Shown: positions 7,437-17,025 of the stretch, piece by piece
Layout: every line of letters starts with the position of its first letter
Position numbering within the stretch: the stretch's first letter is position 1
Source: Peribacillus asahii
Lineage (GTDB): Bacteria; Bacillota; Bacilli; Bacillales; DSM-1321
NCBI RefSeq assembly: GCF_003570725.1
Contig: NZ_QWVS01000005.1
Span: 1 to 64,000 of the forward strand
Length of the DNA stretch: 64,000 nt
Reading direction: 5' to 3'
Made by a program: the position numbers and the translations under genes
The notes under the pieces: generated by a model
Databases searched by the model: none
The model's input: the letters and a program-made list of their open reading frames with translations, nothing else
Told to the model about the DNA's origin: nothing

Positions 7437-8990
7437 TTACAATTGATTCAGTTTTTCTTTGTATTCTTCAACAAGCCGGCGTCTTAATATTTTCCCAACT
7501 ATTGTTTTAGGCAAAGCCTCCCGAAATTCAATAGCTCTTGGAATTTTATATCTTGCAATTCGACCCTCACACCAACTTAGCAATTCTTGTTCACTAATGT
7601 TTTCACCCTGTTTCAATATCACAATGGCTAACAGTTTTTCACCAAGATACGCATCAGGTACGCCAAACACACACGCTTCAGCTATCGCTGGATGCTGATA
7701 GAGCATTTCTTCCACTTCAGCTGGATAAATATTCAAGCCGCCTGCAATCACCATATCTTTTTTCCTGCCTACTATATAATAGTACCCATCTTTATCACGA
7801 ACAGCTATGTCTCCTGTGTATAGCCAACCATCACGAATCGTAAGAGCTGTTTCCACAGATTTATTCCAATACCCTTTCATCACTTGTGGACCTTTCACGA
7901 TAAGTTCACCACGTTCTCCAGTCGCTAACTCTCTCGTGCCTGTTTCAATATCTACTATTTTTGATTCTGTTAAAGGGACTGGAATGCCAACGCTGCCAAT
8001 CTTTCTTTCTCCATCTACTGGAGTTCGGTGAGTGGATGTTGTTGCTTCTGATAAACCGTATCCCTCGAAAATATGTGCTCCGGATTTTCGCTCTAATTCT
8101 TTTAAAACTTCTACAGGAAGGGGGGCAGATCCGGAAATACAAATTTTGAAGCAGGATAAATCATTTTTCCCTAGGTTAGGATGATTAAGCAAAGCAATAT
8201 ACATCGTTGGAGAGCCTAACATCATTGTAGGTTTATATTGACTAATCGTTTGTAAAACTTTCGTCACTTCAAATTTTTCTACAATAATGTATGTAGCAGC
8301 AAATCGGACAGTATAATTCATATTTGTCATAGCCATAGCATGTGTCAGCGGTGCCACTCCTAATATGCGCTCTTCGCCTTCCTTCATGACCGATGAAACA
8401 ACACTGCCCGATTGATGAATATTACTAATAATATTAAAGTGAGTTAACATAACCCCCTTAGATCTACCAGTTGTTCCACCCGTATACTGTAAAACAGCTA
8501 CATCCTCATTTGGATTAATATTTAGTGGAGGAAGTGTACAGTTCTTTCCTTTTAATAGGATTTGATCCTTATTGCTTTCATCCTTTGTGAAAATGACATG
8601 TACGTTTTCAAAATCCTCAATTTTCTCTAGTTTTTCAGCTTGATTTCTACCGCAAATAAACAATTTCGGATTTGCGTCATCTAGCATATATTGGAGTTCA
8701 GATGTTTGATATAAAGGGTTAACTTGTACAACAATTCCACCTAAACGTTGAGTAGCATAATAAGAAATCATATAGTGAATCCCATTCGGTAACATTAACC
8801 CGATTCGATCACCTTTTTGAATTCCTTTTTCATATAGAACGGAAGCGAAAGCATCAATCGTTTCCTTTAGCTCGCTATAACTCAATTTAATTTCACCATC
8901 TATTACCGCCACTTGATTAGGATATTTGGCCGCAGTTTGTTCTAACATTTCATAAAGGGTCAGGAGAGAAAAGTTATCAAGATTAATCAA
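7437..8990 (-). CDS. long/medium-chain acyl-CoA ligase (AMP-forming)
   Basis: A 517-residue ANL-superfamily enzyme. Visible motifs are the P-loop VLQYTGGTTGRSKG (Gly where Ser is common), GYGLSEAT, GWLYTGDIA, GRKKDMVIAGGLNIYPAEVE and the C-terminal lysine segment PKTIVGKILRR. It activates a free carboxylic acid to its CoA thioester. The start is TTG, 9 bases after AAAGGGG; an out-of-frame ATG-CTT-TGA mini-frame overlaps this start. As one of two ligases in the island it probably activates the imported substrate or an intermediate released by the thioesterase. Confidence 0.9.
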   Translation of the reverse strand: MINLDNFSLLTLYEMLEQTAAKYPNQVAVIDGEIKLSYSELKETIDAFASVLYEKGIQKGDRIGLMLPNGIHYMISYYATQRLGGIVVQVNPLYQTSELQYMLDDANPKLFICGRNQAEKLEKIEDFENVHVIFTKDESNKDQILLKGKNCTLPPLNINPNEDVAVLQYTGGTTGRSKGVMLTHFNIISNIHQSGSVVSSVMKEGEERILGVAPLTHAMAMTNMNYTVRFAATYIIVEKFEVTKVLQTISQYKPTMMLGSPTMYIALLNHPNLGKNDLSCFKICISGSAPLPVEVLKELERKSGAHIFEGYGLSEATTSTHRTPVDGERKIGSVGIPVPLTESKIVDIETGTRELATGERGELIVKGPQVMKGYWNKSVETALTIRDGWLYTGDIAVRDKDGYYYIVGRKKDMVIAGGLNIYPAEVEEMLYQHPAIAEACVFGVPDAYLGEKLLAIVILKQGENISEQELLSWCEGRIARYKIPRAIEFREALPKTIVGKILRRRLVEEYKEKLNQL

Positions 8991-9009
8991 AGCATTTTAC
9001 CCCTTTCAC

Positions 9010-10104
9010 TTAAACTTTTCTTTCATATTGTTCTTTTACCTGATCTGAATGTTGTCCAAACTTTGGTGGAGCTGTGTAATAGTCTTCAATAGCTGGATAT
9101 TTCGTTGCTGTATATCGTATCCCTTCTTTTTCAACAATAAGTCCTCTTTCTTGGCTAAATGGATGATTATATAATTCACCAGTTTCTAGAACAGGAGCTA
9201 AGCAGCAATCTACTTGGTGAGAAAACTGCGTCCATTCGGCCAATGTTCTATTAGCGAATACTTCCTTCATTTCGTTAAATACAGGATTACTTGGTTGAGC
9301 TAGTGAAAAATGTTCTGAAATCCAATGTTCTTTATTCAAAGCTGTACAGAAATTCCTCCAAAATTTCGCTTCCAAAGCTCCTAAACTCACAAATCTGCTA
9401 TCTTTTGTTTCATATAAGAAATAGCAGACGTATTTATTATTAAGCTTTGAAACACCGTGCTGCTCCCCTGTGGCATGTTCGATTACAATATGATTGGACA
9501 TAAGGGCGAACAGAGAGTCTATAATCGATAGATCAATATAAGAACCTTCCCCTGTTCTTAGTTTTTTCACTAATGCGCCTAAAATGGCTTCACTAGCGGA
9601 TATCCCTCCTACAAAATCTGCTATTGTCGTACTCGGTTGCACTGGACGTCCTTTTTCATCCTTTAACTGCGCAAGCAGCCCGCTTATCGACATATAGTTA
9701 ATGTCATGTCCACCTAAATGACTCATTGACCCTGTTTGGCCATAGCCTGAAAGGGAACAGTAAATAATATCTTTTTTCACTTGAATTGCCTGTTCATAAC
9801 CAATTCCAAGCCGATCTGTCACTCCTGGGCGAAAGCTTTCAAGGACAACGTCTGCTTCACTAATGAGATTTAAGGCATTCTTTCGATCTATAGGATCCTT
9901 TAAATTTAATACGACGCTTTTTTTATTTCGATTTTGTGTTAAAAAAACAAAACCATTTCCATTTATTCCAGCAGAAGCTCGAGAAGGATCTCCTTGAGGC
10001 GATTCGACCTTAATGACTTCGGCCCCCATATCTACTAAACGTAAGGTTGCATGAGGTCCTGGAAGATACTGAGAAAAATCGATAACACGTATTCCTTCTA
10101 ACAT
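9010..10104 (-). CDS. CaiB/BaiF family protein, alpha-methylacyl-CoA racemase-like
   Basis: A 364-residue class III CoA-transferase-fold protein. It has the N-terminal LPGPHATLRLVDMGAEVIKVE signature region and GHDINYMSISG, whose His together with the Asp of TTIADFVGG matches the acid/base pair of alpha-methylacyl-CoA racemases. The short length also fits racemases better than the roughly 400-residue transferases. Such an enzyme would convert (2R)-methylacyl-CoA to the (2S) form required by acyl-CoA dehydrogenases, pointing to a 2-methyl-branched substrate. Confidence 0.8.
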   Translation of the reverse strand: MLEGIRVIDFSQYLPGPHATLRLVDMGAEVIKVESPQGDPSRASAGINGNGFVFLTQNRNKKSVVLNLKDPIDRKNALNLISEADVVLESFRPGVTDRLGIGYEQAIQVKKDIIYCSLSGYGQTGSMSHLGGHDINYMSISGLLAQLKDEKGRPVQPSTTIADFVGGISASEAILGALVKKLRTGEGSYIDLSIIDSLFALMSNHIVIEHATGEQHGVSKLNNKYVCYFLYETKDSRFVSLGALEAKFWRNFCTALNKEHWISEHFSLAQPSNPVFNEMKEVFANRTLAEWTQFSHQVDCCLAPVLETGELYNHPFSQERGLIVEKEGIRYTATKYPAIEDYYTAPPKFGQHSDQVKEQYERKV

Positions 10105-10132
10105 GTAATCCCCCTTATCTTTTTAATAACAA

Positions 10133-10170
10133 TTATGAGCTTGAAACAATATACGCGCTCAAGCTCATAA
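10133..10170. other. mid-operon hairpin, 12-bp perfect stem
   Basis: TTATGAGCTTGA (10133-10144) and its complement (10159-10170) form a stem with a 14-base loop in the 85-base gap between the SDR and racemase genes. No proper T-run follows on either strand. It may be a partial terminator, an mRNA processing site or a 3'-end stabiliser that sets different expression for the two halves of the operon. Confidence 0.55.
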
Positions 10171-10189
10171 CTGCTAAAATTATTTAGCA

Positions 10190-11101
10190 TTATACTAATG
10201 GCTCATACGGGAATACGTCAGCACTTACTTCAAGCGGAGTAAAACTAGATTGTAAGGATCCTTTAATCGAACTTAGGCTATCGATGGACCAGCCTTCTGC
10301 ATTATAAACAGAACGAACTGGGCGCGGCTGTGAAAAGACCATAATTTCCTTACCTCTAACACCGAAAATTTGGCCGGAAACATCAGCCGCTTCATCCGAA
10401 CTTAAGAAAGCAACTAATGGTGCAATATGAGCTGGGGATAGTTGCTTAAGTTTATCGACTCTAGCCTTTTGGTCGTCTGTCTCAGTCGGAATGGAACCAA
10501 TTAATCGACTCCACGCAAACGGTGCGACCGCATTAGCTGTTACATTATAGCGGGCCATATCTAACGCTGTTATTCTATTAAGACCCGCAATCCCTAATTT
10601 TGCTGCAGCGTAGTTTGCTTGACCAACATTACCAATTAAGCCTGATGTAGATGTAAAGTTAATGAAGCGGCCGCTTTTTTGTTCTTTAAAATATGGAGCG
10701 GCTGCTCTTGTCATATTAAATGAACCTTTTAGATGTACGGCAATAACAGCATCCCATTCCTCTTCACTCATTTTGAACAGCATGCGATCTCGTAAAATAC
10801 CAGCATTATTGACAACAATATCGATACGGCCAAACTCCGTTAATGCCGTTTCTACAATTTTTGTAGCGCTTTCATATTCAGAAACCGAATCATAATTGGC
10901 TACAGCTTCTCCACCTAGTTCTCTAATTTCTCGAACTACTTCATCCGCTACTTTTGTATCGTTCCCATTTCCATCAGATCCACCGCCCAAGTCATTGACA
11001 ACGACCTTTGCTCCTTCTTTAGCCATTAATAACGCGATATCTCGACCAATTCCACGACCTGAACCTGTAACAACTGCAACCTTATTTTCTAATTTTTTCA
11101 T
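10190..11101 (-). CDS. short-chain dehydrogenase, MFE-2 (3R-hydroxyacyl-CoA dehydrogenase)-like
   Basis: The protein of about 303 residues has TGSGRGIGRDIALLMAKEGA, then a segment VVNDLGGGSDGNG characteristic of the dehydrogenase domain of peroxisomal multifunctional enzyme 2, and the catalytic Ser-Tyr-Lys set in FTSTSGLIGNVGQANYAAAK. It is about 50 residues longer than ordinary SDRs, again like MFE-2. It would oxidise (3R)-hydroxyacyl-CoA made by the MaoC hydratases. The ATG at 11101 follows AAGGGATGG; a TTG at 11119 lies within that site and is rejected. Confidence 0.85.
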   Translation of the reverse strand: MKKLENKVAVVTGSGRGIGRDIALLMAKEGAKVVVNDLGGGSDGNGNDTKVADEVVREIRELGGEAVANYDSVSEYESATKIVETALTEFGRIDIVVNNAGILRDRMLFKMSEEEWDAVIAVHLKGSFNMTRAAAPYFKEQKSGRFINFTSTSGLIGNVGQANYAAAKLGIAGLNRITALDMARYNVTANAVAPFAWSRLIGSIPTETDDQKARVDKLKQLSPAHIAPLVAFLSSDEAADVSGQIFGVRGKEIMVFSQPRPVRSVYNAEGWSIDSLSSIKGSLQSSFTPLEVSADVFPYEPLV

Positions 11102-11130
11102 TATAATCCATCCCTTCAAATTGTTATTTT

Positions 11131-12309
11131 TTATAAGCCTAATTGTTTTGAAATAATGACCTTCATAATTTCATTGGAGCCGGCAAAGATTGAAGTAACC
11201 GGAATATCTCGATAACGGCGAGCAATCTTGTACTCTTCCATATAGCCATACCCTCCGTGCAGCTGCATACATTCTGTCGCCACACGTTTTGCCATATCTG
11301 TAATCCACCATTTGGCCATGGATACTTGAGTCACTATATCTTCTGAATTGATATGTTTGGCAATTAAATCATTAACAAAGGTGCGGCCAATTTGAACTTC
11401 TGTAGCCATTTCAGCAATTTTAAACTGTGTATTTTGAAACTTACTAATTGACCGTCCAAAGGCTTCGCGCTCTTTTACATATTGAATCGTTAGTTGAAGC
11501 ATGTCTTCAGCTGCTACAAGAGCATTAAGAGAGGCAATTAATCTTTCCTGTTGCAGCTTAGTCATTAAGTAGGAAAAACCTTTTCCTTCTTCTCCCAGAA
11601 GATTAGAAACCGGAACTCTAGCATTCTCAAAAATGAGTTCAGCTGTGTCTTGACTATGCATACCTACCTTATTTAATTTACGCCCTCTAGAGAAACCTAA
11701 CGTATCTCTCTCCACGAGCAATAAACTAACCCCTTTATGCGGCGGTGATGCCTTTGGATCTGTTTTACAAGCAACGATAATTAAGTCTGAATGAATGCCA
11801 TTTGTAATAAATGTTTTTTGTCCATTAATGACATAGTGGTCACCATCTTTAATTGCTGTTGTACGAATGCTGGCTAAATCTGAGCCCGCCCCTGGTTCAG
11901 TCATGGCAATAGCTGTTATGATTTCACCGCTTACACAGCCAGGAAGGTATTTTCTTTTTTGTTCTTCTGTACCAAATGACGCGATATAAGGAACAATAAT
12001 GTTACTATGTGTACCAATTCCCGTTAATCCTGCACCTACTCTTGCTAACTCTTCTCCTAAGATAGCGGAAAAGGCAAAATCCGTACCTAAACCGCCATAT
12101 TCTTCACTTACCCATGGACAAATGAATCCTTTTTCACCCATCTTCTCCCAAAAGGATCTTGGGATAATACGATCCGCTTCCCACTGATCAAAAAAAGGCA
12201 CCGCTTCTTTTTCGAGAAACTTTCTAAGCGAATCACGAAACATAACATGCTCATCTGTAAAAATAGAAGTCTGAACTTTTTGATTGTTTAAAACAGCAGA
12301 TTCTTTCAT
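11131..12309 (-). CDS. acyl-CoA dehydrogenase, long-chain/isovaleryl type (2 of 5)
   Basis: A 392-residue enzyme with AIAMTEPGAGSDLA and MQLHGGYGYMEEYKIARRY. The putative catalytic Glu lies in KLQQERLIA, the position used by long-chain and isovaleryl-CoA dehydrogenases, while the C-terminal site reads IFAGSNEIMK without the YEGT Glu. It is a close paralog of 20889-22067 and 25763-26938. It is placed between the CoA-transferase and MFE2-like SDR genes. Confidence 0.9.
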   Translation of the reverse strand: MKESAVLNNQKVQTSIFTDEHVMFRDSLRKFLEKEAVPFFDQWEADRIIPRSFWEKMGEKGFICPWVSEEYGGLGTDFAFSAILGEELARVGAGLTGIGTHSNIIVPYIASFGTEEQKRKYLPGCVSGEIITAIAMTEPGAGSDLASIRTTAIKDGDHYVINGQKTFITNGIHSDLIIVACKTDPKASPPHKGVSLLLVERDTLGFSRGRKLNKVGMHSQDTAELIFENARVPVSNLLGEEGKGFSYLMTKLQQERLIASLNALVAAEDMLQLTIQYVKEREAFGRSISKFQNTQFKIAEMATEVQIGRTFVNDLIAKHINSEDIVTQVSMAKWWITDMAKRVATECMQLHGGYGYMEEYKIARRYRDIPVTSIFAGSNEIMKVIISKQLGL

Positions 12310-12326
12310 GCTTTCCCTCCCTTTTA

Positions 12327-12338
12327 TACTATTAATAG
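12327..12338. promoter_or_regulatory. 12-bp palindrome ahead of an acyl-CoA dehydrogenase gene
   Basis: ACTATTAATAGT is perfectly self-complementary and lies 18 bases upstream of the 11131-12309 start codon, just ahead of its ribosome binding site. It could be an internal operator. The evidence is its position and symmetry only. Confidence 0.3.
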
Positions 12339-12362
12339 TCGGTCAACATCCTGTTATATCAT

Positions 12363-13658
12363 TTAAGCTTTCACAGATAGGCTTTGCTCAAATTCATGAG
12401 AAAGTGCTTCACGAAAATCGGGATGTGCTATATGAATTAAAGCTTTTGCTCTTTCAGTGAGTGATTTCCCAAACAATTTAGCAATTCCATATTCAGTCAC
12501 AACATAATCGATTTCAGATTTGATGGACGTAACGTATGGAAGCTTAATTTTAATGCGGGATTCAGTTCCTCTCTTCGCTGTAGAAGGAAGTGCTATGATA
12601 GCCTTTCCACCTTTTGAGAGCCTCGCTCCATGAATGAAATCCATTTGGCCGCCAACGCCAGCTACTGGATAACTGCTAACTTGCTCAGCGTTAATTTGAC
12701 CAAATATATCAACTTCAAGAGCTGAATTGATAGAATGGAAATTACTTATTTTTGAAATAATTGCAGCATTGTGAGTATAATCTGTGGGGAACAATTGTAT
12801 GTTTGGATTCTGATGGGCATATTTATATAATGTTTCTGTACCAGTTAACGTTGTACACACTGTTTTGTAAGGATTAATCTCTTTCCGCTCATTTGTAATC
12901 ACACCAAGATCAATCAACTCTGTAACGGGATCGGTGATTGATCCTGAATGAACACCTAATCCTTTTTTTGATGTAAGAGATAGTAAAACGCTCTTTGCAA
13001 TCTTACCAAGTCCTACTTGAATCGTTGCATAGTCTGGTATAAGTTCTGCAACGTATTTTCCAATTGTCAGCTCCTCATCAGATGGATTTCCATCAGGAAC
13101 ACTAAGCAGTGGTCGATTAGAAACAACAAAATGATCAATTTCTGATACATGTACAAGAGTATCTCCGGAAGTAAGCGGAAGTTGGTTATTCACTTGCGCA
13201 ATGACGACCGTTGCTTGCTTAATCAATGTTTGTACAGCATCTACGGATATACCTAGGTTGCAATATCCTTCATCATTTGGAGGTGAAACTTGTATAAGAG
13301 CTATATCTATGTTCTCTTGATGAATCCAGCGCGGAATTTCTGAAAGATTCACAGGAACATAGTCGCACACTTGATTTAAGAATGCACTTTTTAAAAGAGA
13401 AGAGCTTAAAAAGGTACGAATTTTAAAATGTGAGTGGCAATCTGGATCTGCATATAAACATGGACTGCCAATCACAAGATTGTATAGAAATACATCTTGT
13501 AAACGCCTTTTTTGCTGCACCAATTCTTCTACTAACGTTTGTGGCTCATTGCAAAAAGGGGCGAGAAATACTTTATGACCTGACTGTATCCGATTGATTG
13601 CTTGCTCGACACTCGTTAGTCTAGCATTGTATATAGTCTGCCACTCTTTCATTTTCAT
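12363..13658 (-). CDS. acetyl-CoA hydrolase/transferase family CoA-transferase (4-hydroxybutyrate CoA-transferase-like)
   Basis: A 431-residue protein of the Cat1/AbfT type. It shows SALEVDIFGQINAEQ, with the Glu that forms the CoA thioester, the nearby GGQMDFIHGARLSKGGKAI, and a C-terminal TEYGIAKLFGKSL. It would move CoA between acetyl-CoA or another donor and an organic acid, either loading the substrate or recovering CoA from an end product. It is encoded between thiolase and acyl-CoA dehydrogenase genes with gaps of about 50 bases. Confidence 0.85.
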   Translation of the reverse strand: MKMKEWQTIYNARLTSVEQAINRIQSGHKVFLAPFCNEPQTLVEELVQQKRRLQDVFLYNLVIGSPCLYADPDCHSHFKIRTFLSSSLLKSAFLNQVCDYVPVNLSEIPRWIHQENIDIALIQVSPPNDEGYCNLGISVDAVQTLIKQATVVIAQVNNQLPLTSGDTLVHVSEIDHFVVSNRPLLSVPDGNPSDEELTIGKYVAELIPDYATIQVGLGKIAKSVLLSLTSKKGLGVHSGSITDPVTELIDLGVITNERKEINPYKTVCTTLTGTETLYKYAHQNPNIQLFPTDYTHNAAIISKISNFHSINSALEVDIFGQINAEQVSSYPVAGVGGQMDFIHGARLSKGGKAIIALPSTAKRGTESRIKIKLPYVTSIKSEIDYVVTEYGIAKLFGKSLTERAKALIHIAHPDFREALSHEFEQSLSVKA

Positions 13659-13712
13659 GCTTATTCATCTCCGTCATCTTCAATAGTAAATAAGGGGATA
13701 CTTGTTGTTTTA

Positions 13713-14906
13713 CTAAACTTGTAAATTTTCAACAATAGTTGTTATGCCTAAACCACCACCAATACAAAATGTAACTAATCCGTACTTTTCTCCACGTCGT
13801 TCCATTTCATGAAGCAGCTTTGTCATAAGTACTCCACCGGTACCTCCTAGTGGATGCCCTAAAGCAATGGCACCTCCGTTGACGTTTACTCGATTTATAT
13901 CCAATTCTAGTTCTTTAATAACAGCCAGCGATTGAGCAGCAAAGGCCTCATTCAATTCGATTAAACCAATATCATCTAATGTTAACCCCGCTTGTTTCAA
14001 TGCTTTGCGCGTGGCAGGTGCAGGTCCGATTCCCATAATTTCTGGCGATACACCGGCGACAGCCTGAGCAATAATTTTAGCTTTTGGTTTCTTTTCATAG
14101 CGTTCAGCCGCTTCCTCCGACATGAGTAGTACAACTCCTGCCCCATCGTTACGACCACTTGTATTTCCTGCAGTGACCGTCCCATTTTCTTTAAAAACGG
14201 GCTTTAACTGAGATAACTTTTCCATGCTCGTTGCTCTTGGATGTTCATCGACCTTAAACTCTATCGTTCCTTTTTTTATTTTGACTTCAAAAGGAACAAT
14301 TTGATCGGTAAATAAACCTGTAGAAATCGCTCTTTGAGCATTTTCTTGACTCCTAAGTGCAAATTCATCTTGTTCTGTTCGAGATATAGAGTATTGTTCA
14401 GCTAAATTCTCTGCTGTCATCCCCATCGTTAAATGGCCGTAAGTTTCAATCGGCTGTGCTCGGGGCTGACTTTCCGTATTTGAATCAAGAATTTCAGCAT
14501 TTCCTACTCCAAACCCATATCGAGCATTTCGAAGATAGTATGGTGCTGTACTCATACTTTCAGCACCGCCAGCAATGATAATATCTGATAATCCGCACAT
14601 AATTTGTTGTGCACCATTATTCATTGCTTGAATTCCAGAGCCACATTGACGATGAACCGTGTATCCAGTTACTTCAATAGGAAGCCCAGCACGTAAAAGG
14701 GCCAAACGAGCTAAATTAGGAGCATCTGTACTTTGTTTTGCTTGACCAAGAATTACTTCATCTACATGACTTTTATCGATTCCAGTACGAACCAAAATTT
14801 CGTCTAACACTTTGGCCGCTAAATAATCCACCTCGATATCTTTTAACGTTCCTCCCATACGCCCTACTGCAGTACGGACAGAATCAATAATGACGGCATT
14901 TCTCAT
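13713..14906 (-). CDS. acetyl-CoA C-acyltransferase (thiolase)
   Basis: A 397-residue classical thiolase of the degradative/biosynthetic I-II family. It contains [16 protein letters not shown] with the nucleophilic Cys, [24 protein letters not shown] with the active-site His, and CIGGGLG with the second Cys. It releases acetyl-CoA or propionyl-CoA from 3-ketoacyl-CoA. It shares little with the SCPx-type thiolase at 3536-4720, so the island has two different thiolytic routes. Confidence 0.92.
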   Translation of the reverse strand: MRNAVIIDSVRTAVGRMGGTLKDIEVDYLAAKVLDEILVRTGIDKSHVDEVILGQAKQSTDAPNLARLALLRAGLPIEVTGYTVHRQCGSGIQAMNNGAQQIMCGLSDIIIAGGAESMSTAPYYLRNARYGFGVGNAEILDSNTESQPRAQPIETYGHLTMGMTAENLAEQYSISRTEQDEFALRSQENAQRAISTGLFTDQIVPFEVKIKKGTIEFKVDEHPRATSMEKLSQLKPVFKENGTVTAGNTSGRNDGAGVVLLMSEEAAERYEKKPKAKIIAQAVAGVSPEIMGIGPAPATRKALKQAGLTLDDIGLIELNEAFAAQSLAVIKELELDINRVNVNGGAIALGHPLGGTGGVLMTKLLHEMERRGEKYGLVTFCIGGGLGITTIVENLQV

Positions 14907-14941
14907 ATTAAGTTCTCCTATTCTTATCTTTATAGTATAGT

Positions 14942-15802
14942 TTATATTCGACTTGAAAGACTTTTAGCAAAAGGACTCACGTTTACTAGTTCATCGAAAT
15001 TAAGATTTGTCTCGCATCCCATTCGTATAAGCATATTTACTAATTCCTCTGTCGCAACATTACCCGTTGCTCCTGGGGAATAGGGACAACCGCCAAGACC
15101 TCCAATGGAACTATCAAATTTTGTAATTCCTGCCTGTATGGCAGCAATTACATTCACTAGCGCCATTTTTTCTGTATCATGGAAATGTCCAACAAACGTA
15201 GTATCCGGATATAAATCTCGTAATCTGGAAAAACGCTCATACACCATCTTTGGATCTGCTTGTCCATTCGTGTCTCCTACATCAATTTCATCTGCTCCAA
15301 GCTGTATAAAGCGGTCACAAACTTCTTTCACTTCATCAAATGTCACTTCACCTTGGAATGGGCAAGTAAAGGCCATCGATATATAAGCACGAATGAACAT
15401 TCCTTCTTGCTTTGCTCTAGCAAACATCGGCTCGCATTCAGCTAAAGATTCTGAAGTAGTTTTATTAATATTCCTTTTATTAAATTCGGAACTTGCTCCA
15501 ATAAAAACGGCCATTTGCGGGACTGTTGCAGCAATCGCTCTCTCCAAAGCTTTCATATTTGGAGTTAGAGCGATATAGGTAATCCCAAGCTCATTACAAT
15601 AACGAGCAATTTCTTCACAATCAGCCATTTGCGGAACCCACTTTGGATGTACAAAGGATGTTGTTTCCATGCGCAAGAATCCTGCTTTAGCGAGCCTTGC
15701 AATTAGTTCCTTTTTTTGTTCTGTTGATATAGCTAGCGGTTCGTTTTGCAAACCATCACGTGGTCCAACTTCAATAATTTCAACTTCCTTAGGAATAAAC
15801 AA
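14942..15802 (-). CDS. hydroxymethylglutaryl-CoA lyase
   Basis: A 286-residue TIM-barrel enzyme with EVGPRDGLQNEP at the N-terminus, the metal-binding GHFHDT segment and GGLGGCPYSPGATGNVATEE with the catalytic Cys. HMG-CoA lyase splits 3-hydroxy-3-methylglutaryl-CoA into acetoacetate and acetyl-CoA. The start is TTG with GGAGATGATCC upstream. No methylcrotonyl-CoA carboxylase subunits occur in the window, so its substrate must come from another locus or be a different tertiary 3-hydroxyacyl-CoA. YngG is the B. subtilis counterpart. Confidence 0.92.
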   Translation of the reverse strand: MFIPKEVEIIEVGPRDGLQNEPLAISTEQKKELIARLAKAGFLRMETTSFVHPKWVPQMADCEEIARYCNELGITYIALTPNMKALERAIAATVPQMAVFIGASSEFNKRNINKTTSESLAECEPMFARAKQEGMFIRAYISMAFTCPFQGEVTFDEVKEVCDRFIQLGADEIDVGDTNGQADPKMVYERFSRLRDLYPDTTFVGHFHDTEKMALVNVIAAIQAGITKFDSSIGGLGGCPYSPGATGNVATEELVNMLIRMGCETNLNFDELVNVSPFAKSLSSRI

Positions 15803-15819
15803 AGGATCATCTCCCTAAA

Positions 15820-16995
15820 TTAATACGACCTTGGCAACCCTAGCACGTGCTCTGCAACATAAGAAAGTATTAAATTTGTTGAAATAGGAGCTACCTGATA
15901 TAATCTAGTTTCTTTAAATTTGCGTTCTACATCATACTCTTCGGCAAATCCAAAACCACCATGTGTTTGCAGAGCAACGTTTGCGGCTTCCCATGAAGCG
16001 TCTGCGGCAAGAAGTTTTGACATATTAGCCTCCGCTGCACATTTTTCACCTGAATCAAATAGCTCTGCTGCTTTAAAGCGCATAAGATCTGCTGCTTCAA
16101 TATTTACATGTGCTCGAGCAATTGGAAATTGTACCCCTTGGTTTTGCCCGATTTGTCGACTGAAAACGATTCGTTCATTTGCATAATTAGTGGCACGCTC
16201 GATGAACCAGCGACCATCACCAATACATTCTGCAGCAATTAATATACGTTCTGCATTCATACCATCTAAAATATACTTAAAGCCTTTCCCTTCTTCTCCG
16301 ATAAGGTTTTCAACTGGAACTTCTAAATCTTCTATAAATAACTCAGTAGTAGCGTGGTTCATCATTGTACGAAGCGGACGAATGGTAAGGCCGTTTCCAA
16401 CAGCTTCTTTAAGATCCACTAATAAAACCGATAAACCTTCTGTCTTCTTTTTTACTTGTTCAATTGGGGTTGTACGAACTAATAAAATCATCAAGTCAGA
16501 ATGTTCCGCGCGTGAGATAAAGACTTTTTGTCCATTCACGATATATTTATCACCTTTACGTTCTGCAAATGTTTTTAATTTTGTTGTATCTGTCCCCGTA
16601 TTTGGTTCTGTTACACCAAATGCTTGTAATCTAAGAGAGCCATCTGCAATTTTAGGTAAATATTTCGCTTTTTGTTCTGCGCTTCCGTGACGAAGCAATG
16701 TACCCATTGTATACATTTGAGCATGACAAGCTCCTGCATTGCCTCCTGAACGATTAATTTCTTCTAATATAATAGAAGCTTCTGTAATTCCAAGACCAGA
16801 ACCGCCATACTCTTCCGGGATAAGAGCGGCTAAAAAGCCGTTTCTTGTAATCTCATTAACGAATTCTTCAGGATAAGCTAATTTAGCGTCTAACTCTCTC
16901 CAATAGGAATCTGGGAACTGGCTGCAAACATTGCGAACACTTTGTCTTAGTTCTTCATGAAATTGAACATTTTCTTTTACACTTGTACTAGTCAT
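15820..16995 (-). CDS. acyl-CoA dehydrogenase (3 of 5), divergent
   Basis: The enzyme of about 391 residues has QAFGVTEPNTGTDTTKLKT and LQTHGGFGFAEEYDVER. The Glu in GMNAERILIA is in the long-chain/isovaleryl position; the C-terminal segment reads YQVAPISTNLILSY in place of EGTSE. The ATG at 16995 lies 8 bases after GAGGAGG and is preferred over an upstream start at 17019. A degraded copy of its 5' end survives at 2294-2473. It is followed closely by HMG-CoA lyase, so the two may act in one branch. Confidence 0.88.
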   Translation of the reverse strand: MTSTSVKENVQFHEELRQSVRNVCSQFPDSYWRELDAKLAYPEEFVNEITRNGFLAALIPEEYGGSGLGITEASIILEEINRSGGNAGACHAQMYTMGTLLRHGSAEQKAKYLPKIADGSLRLQAFGVTEPNTGTDTTKLKTFAERKGDKYIVNGQKVFISRAEHSDLMILLVRTTPIEQVKKKTEGLSVLLVDLKEAVGNGLTIRPLRTMMNHATTELFIEDLEVPVENLIGEEGKGFKYILDGMNAERILIAAECIGDGRWFIERATNYANERIVFSRQIGQNQGVQFPIARAHVNIEAADLMRFKAAELFDSGEKCAAEANMSKLLAADASWEAANVALQTHGGFGFAEEYDVERKFKETRLYQVAPISTNLILSYVAEHVLGLPRSY

Positions 16996-17025
16996 ATGTA
17001 GTACCTCCTCAATAATCATGTATTT

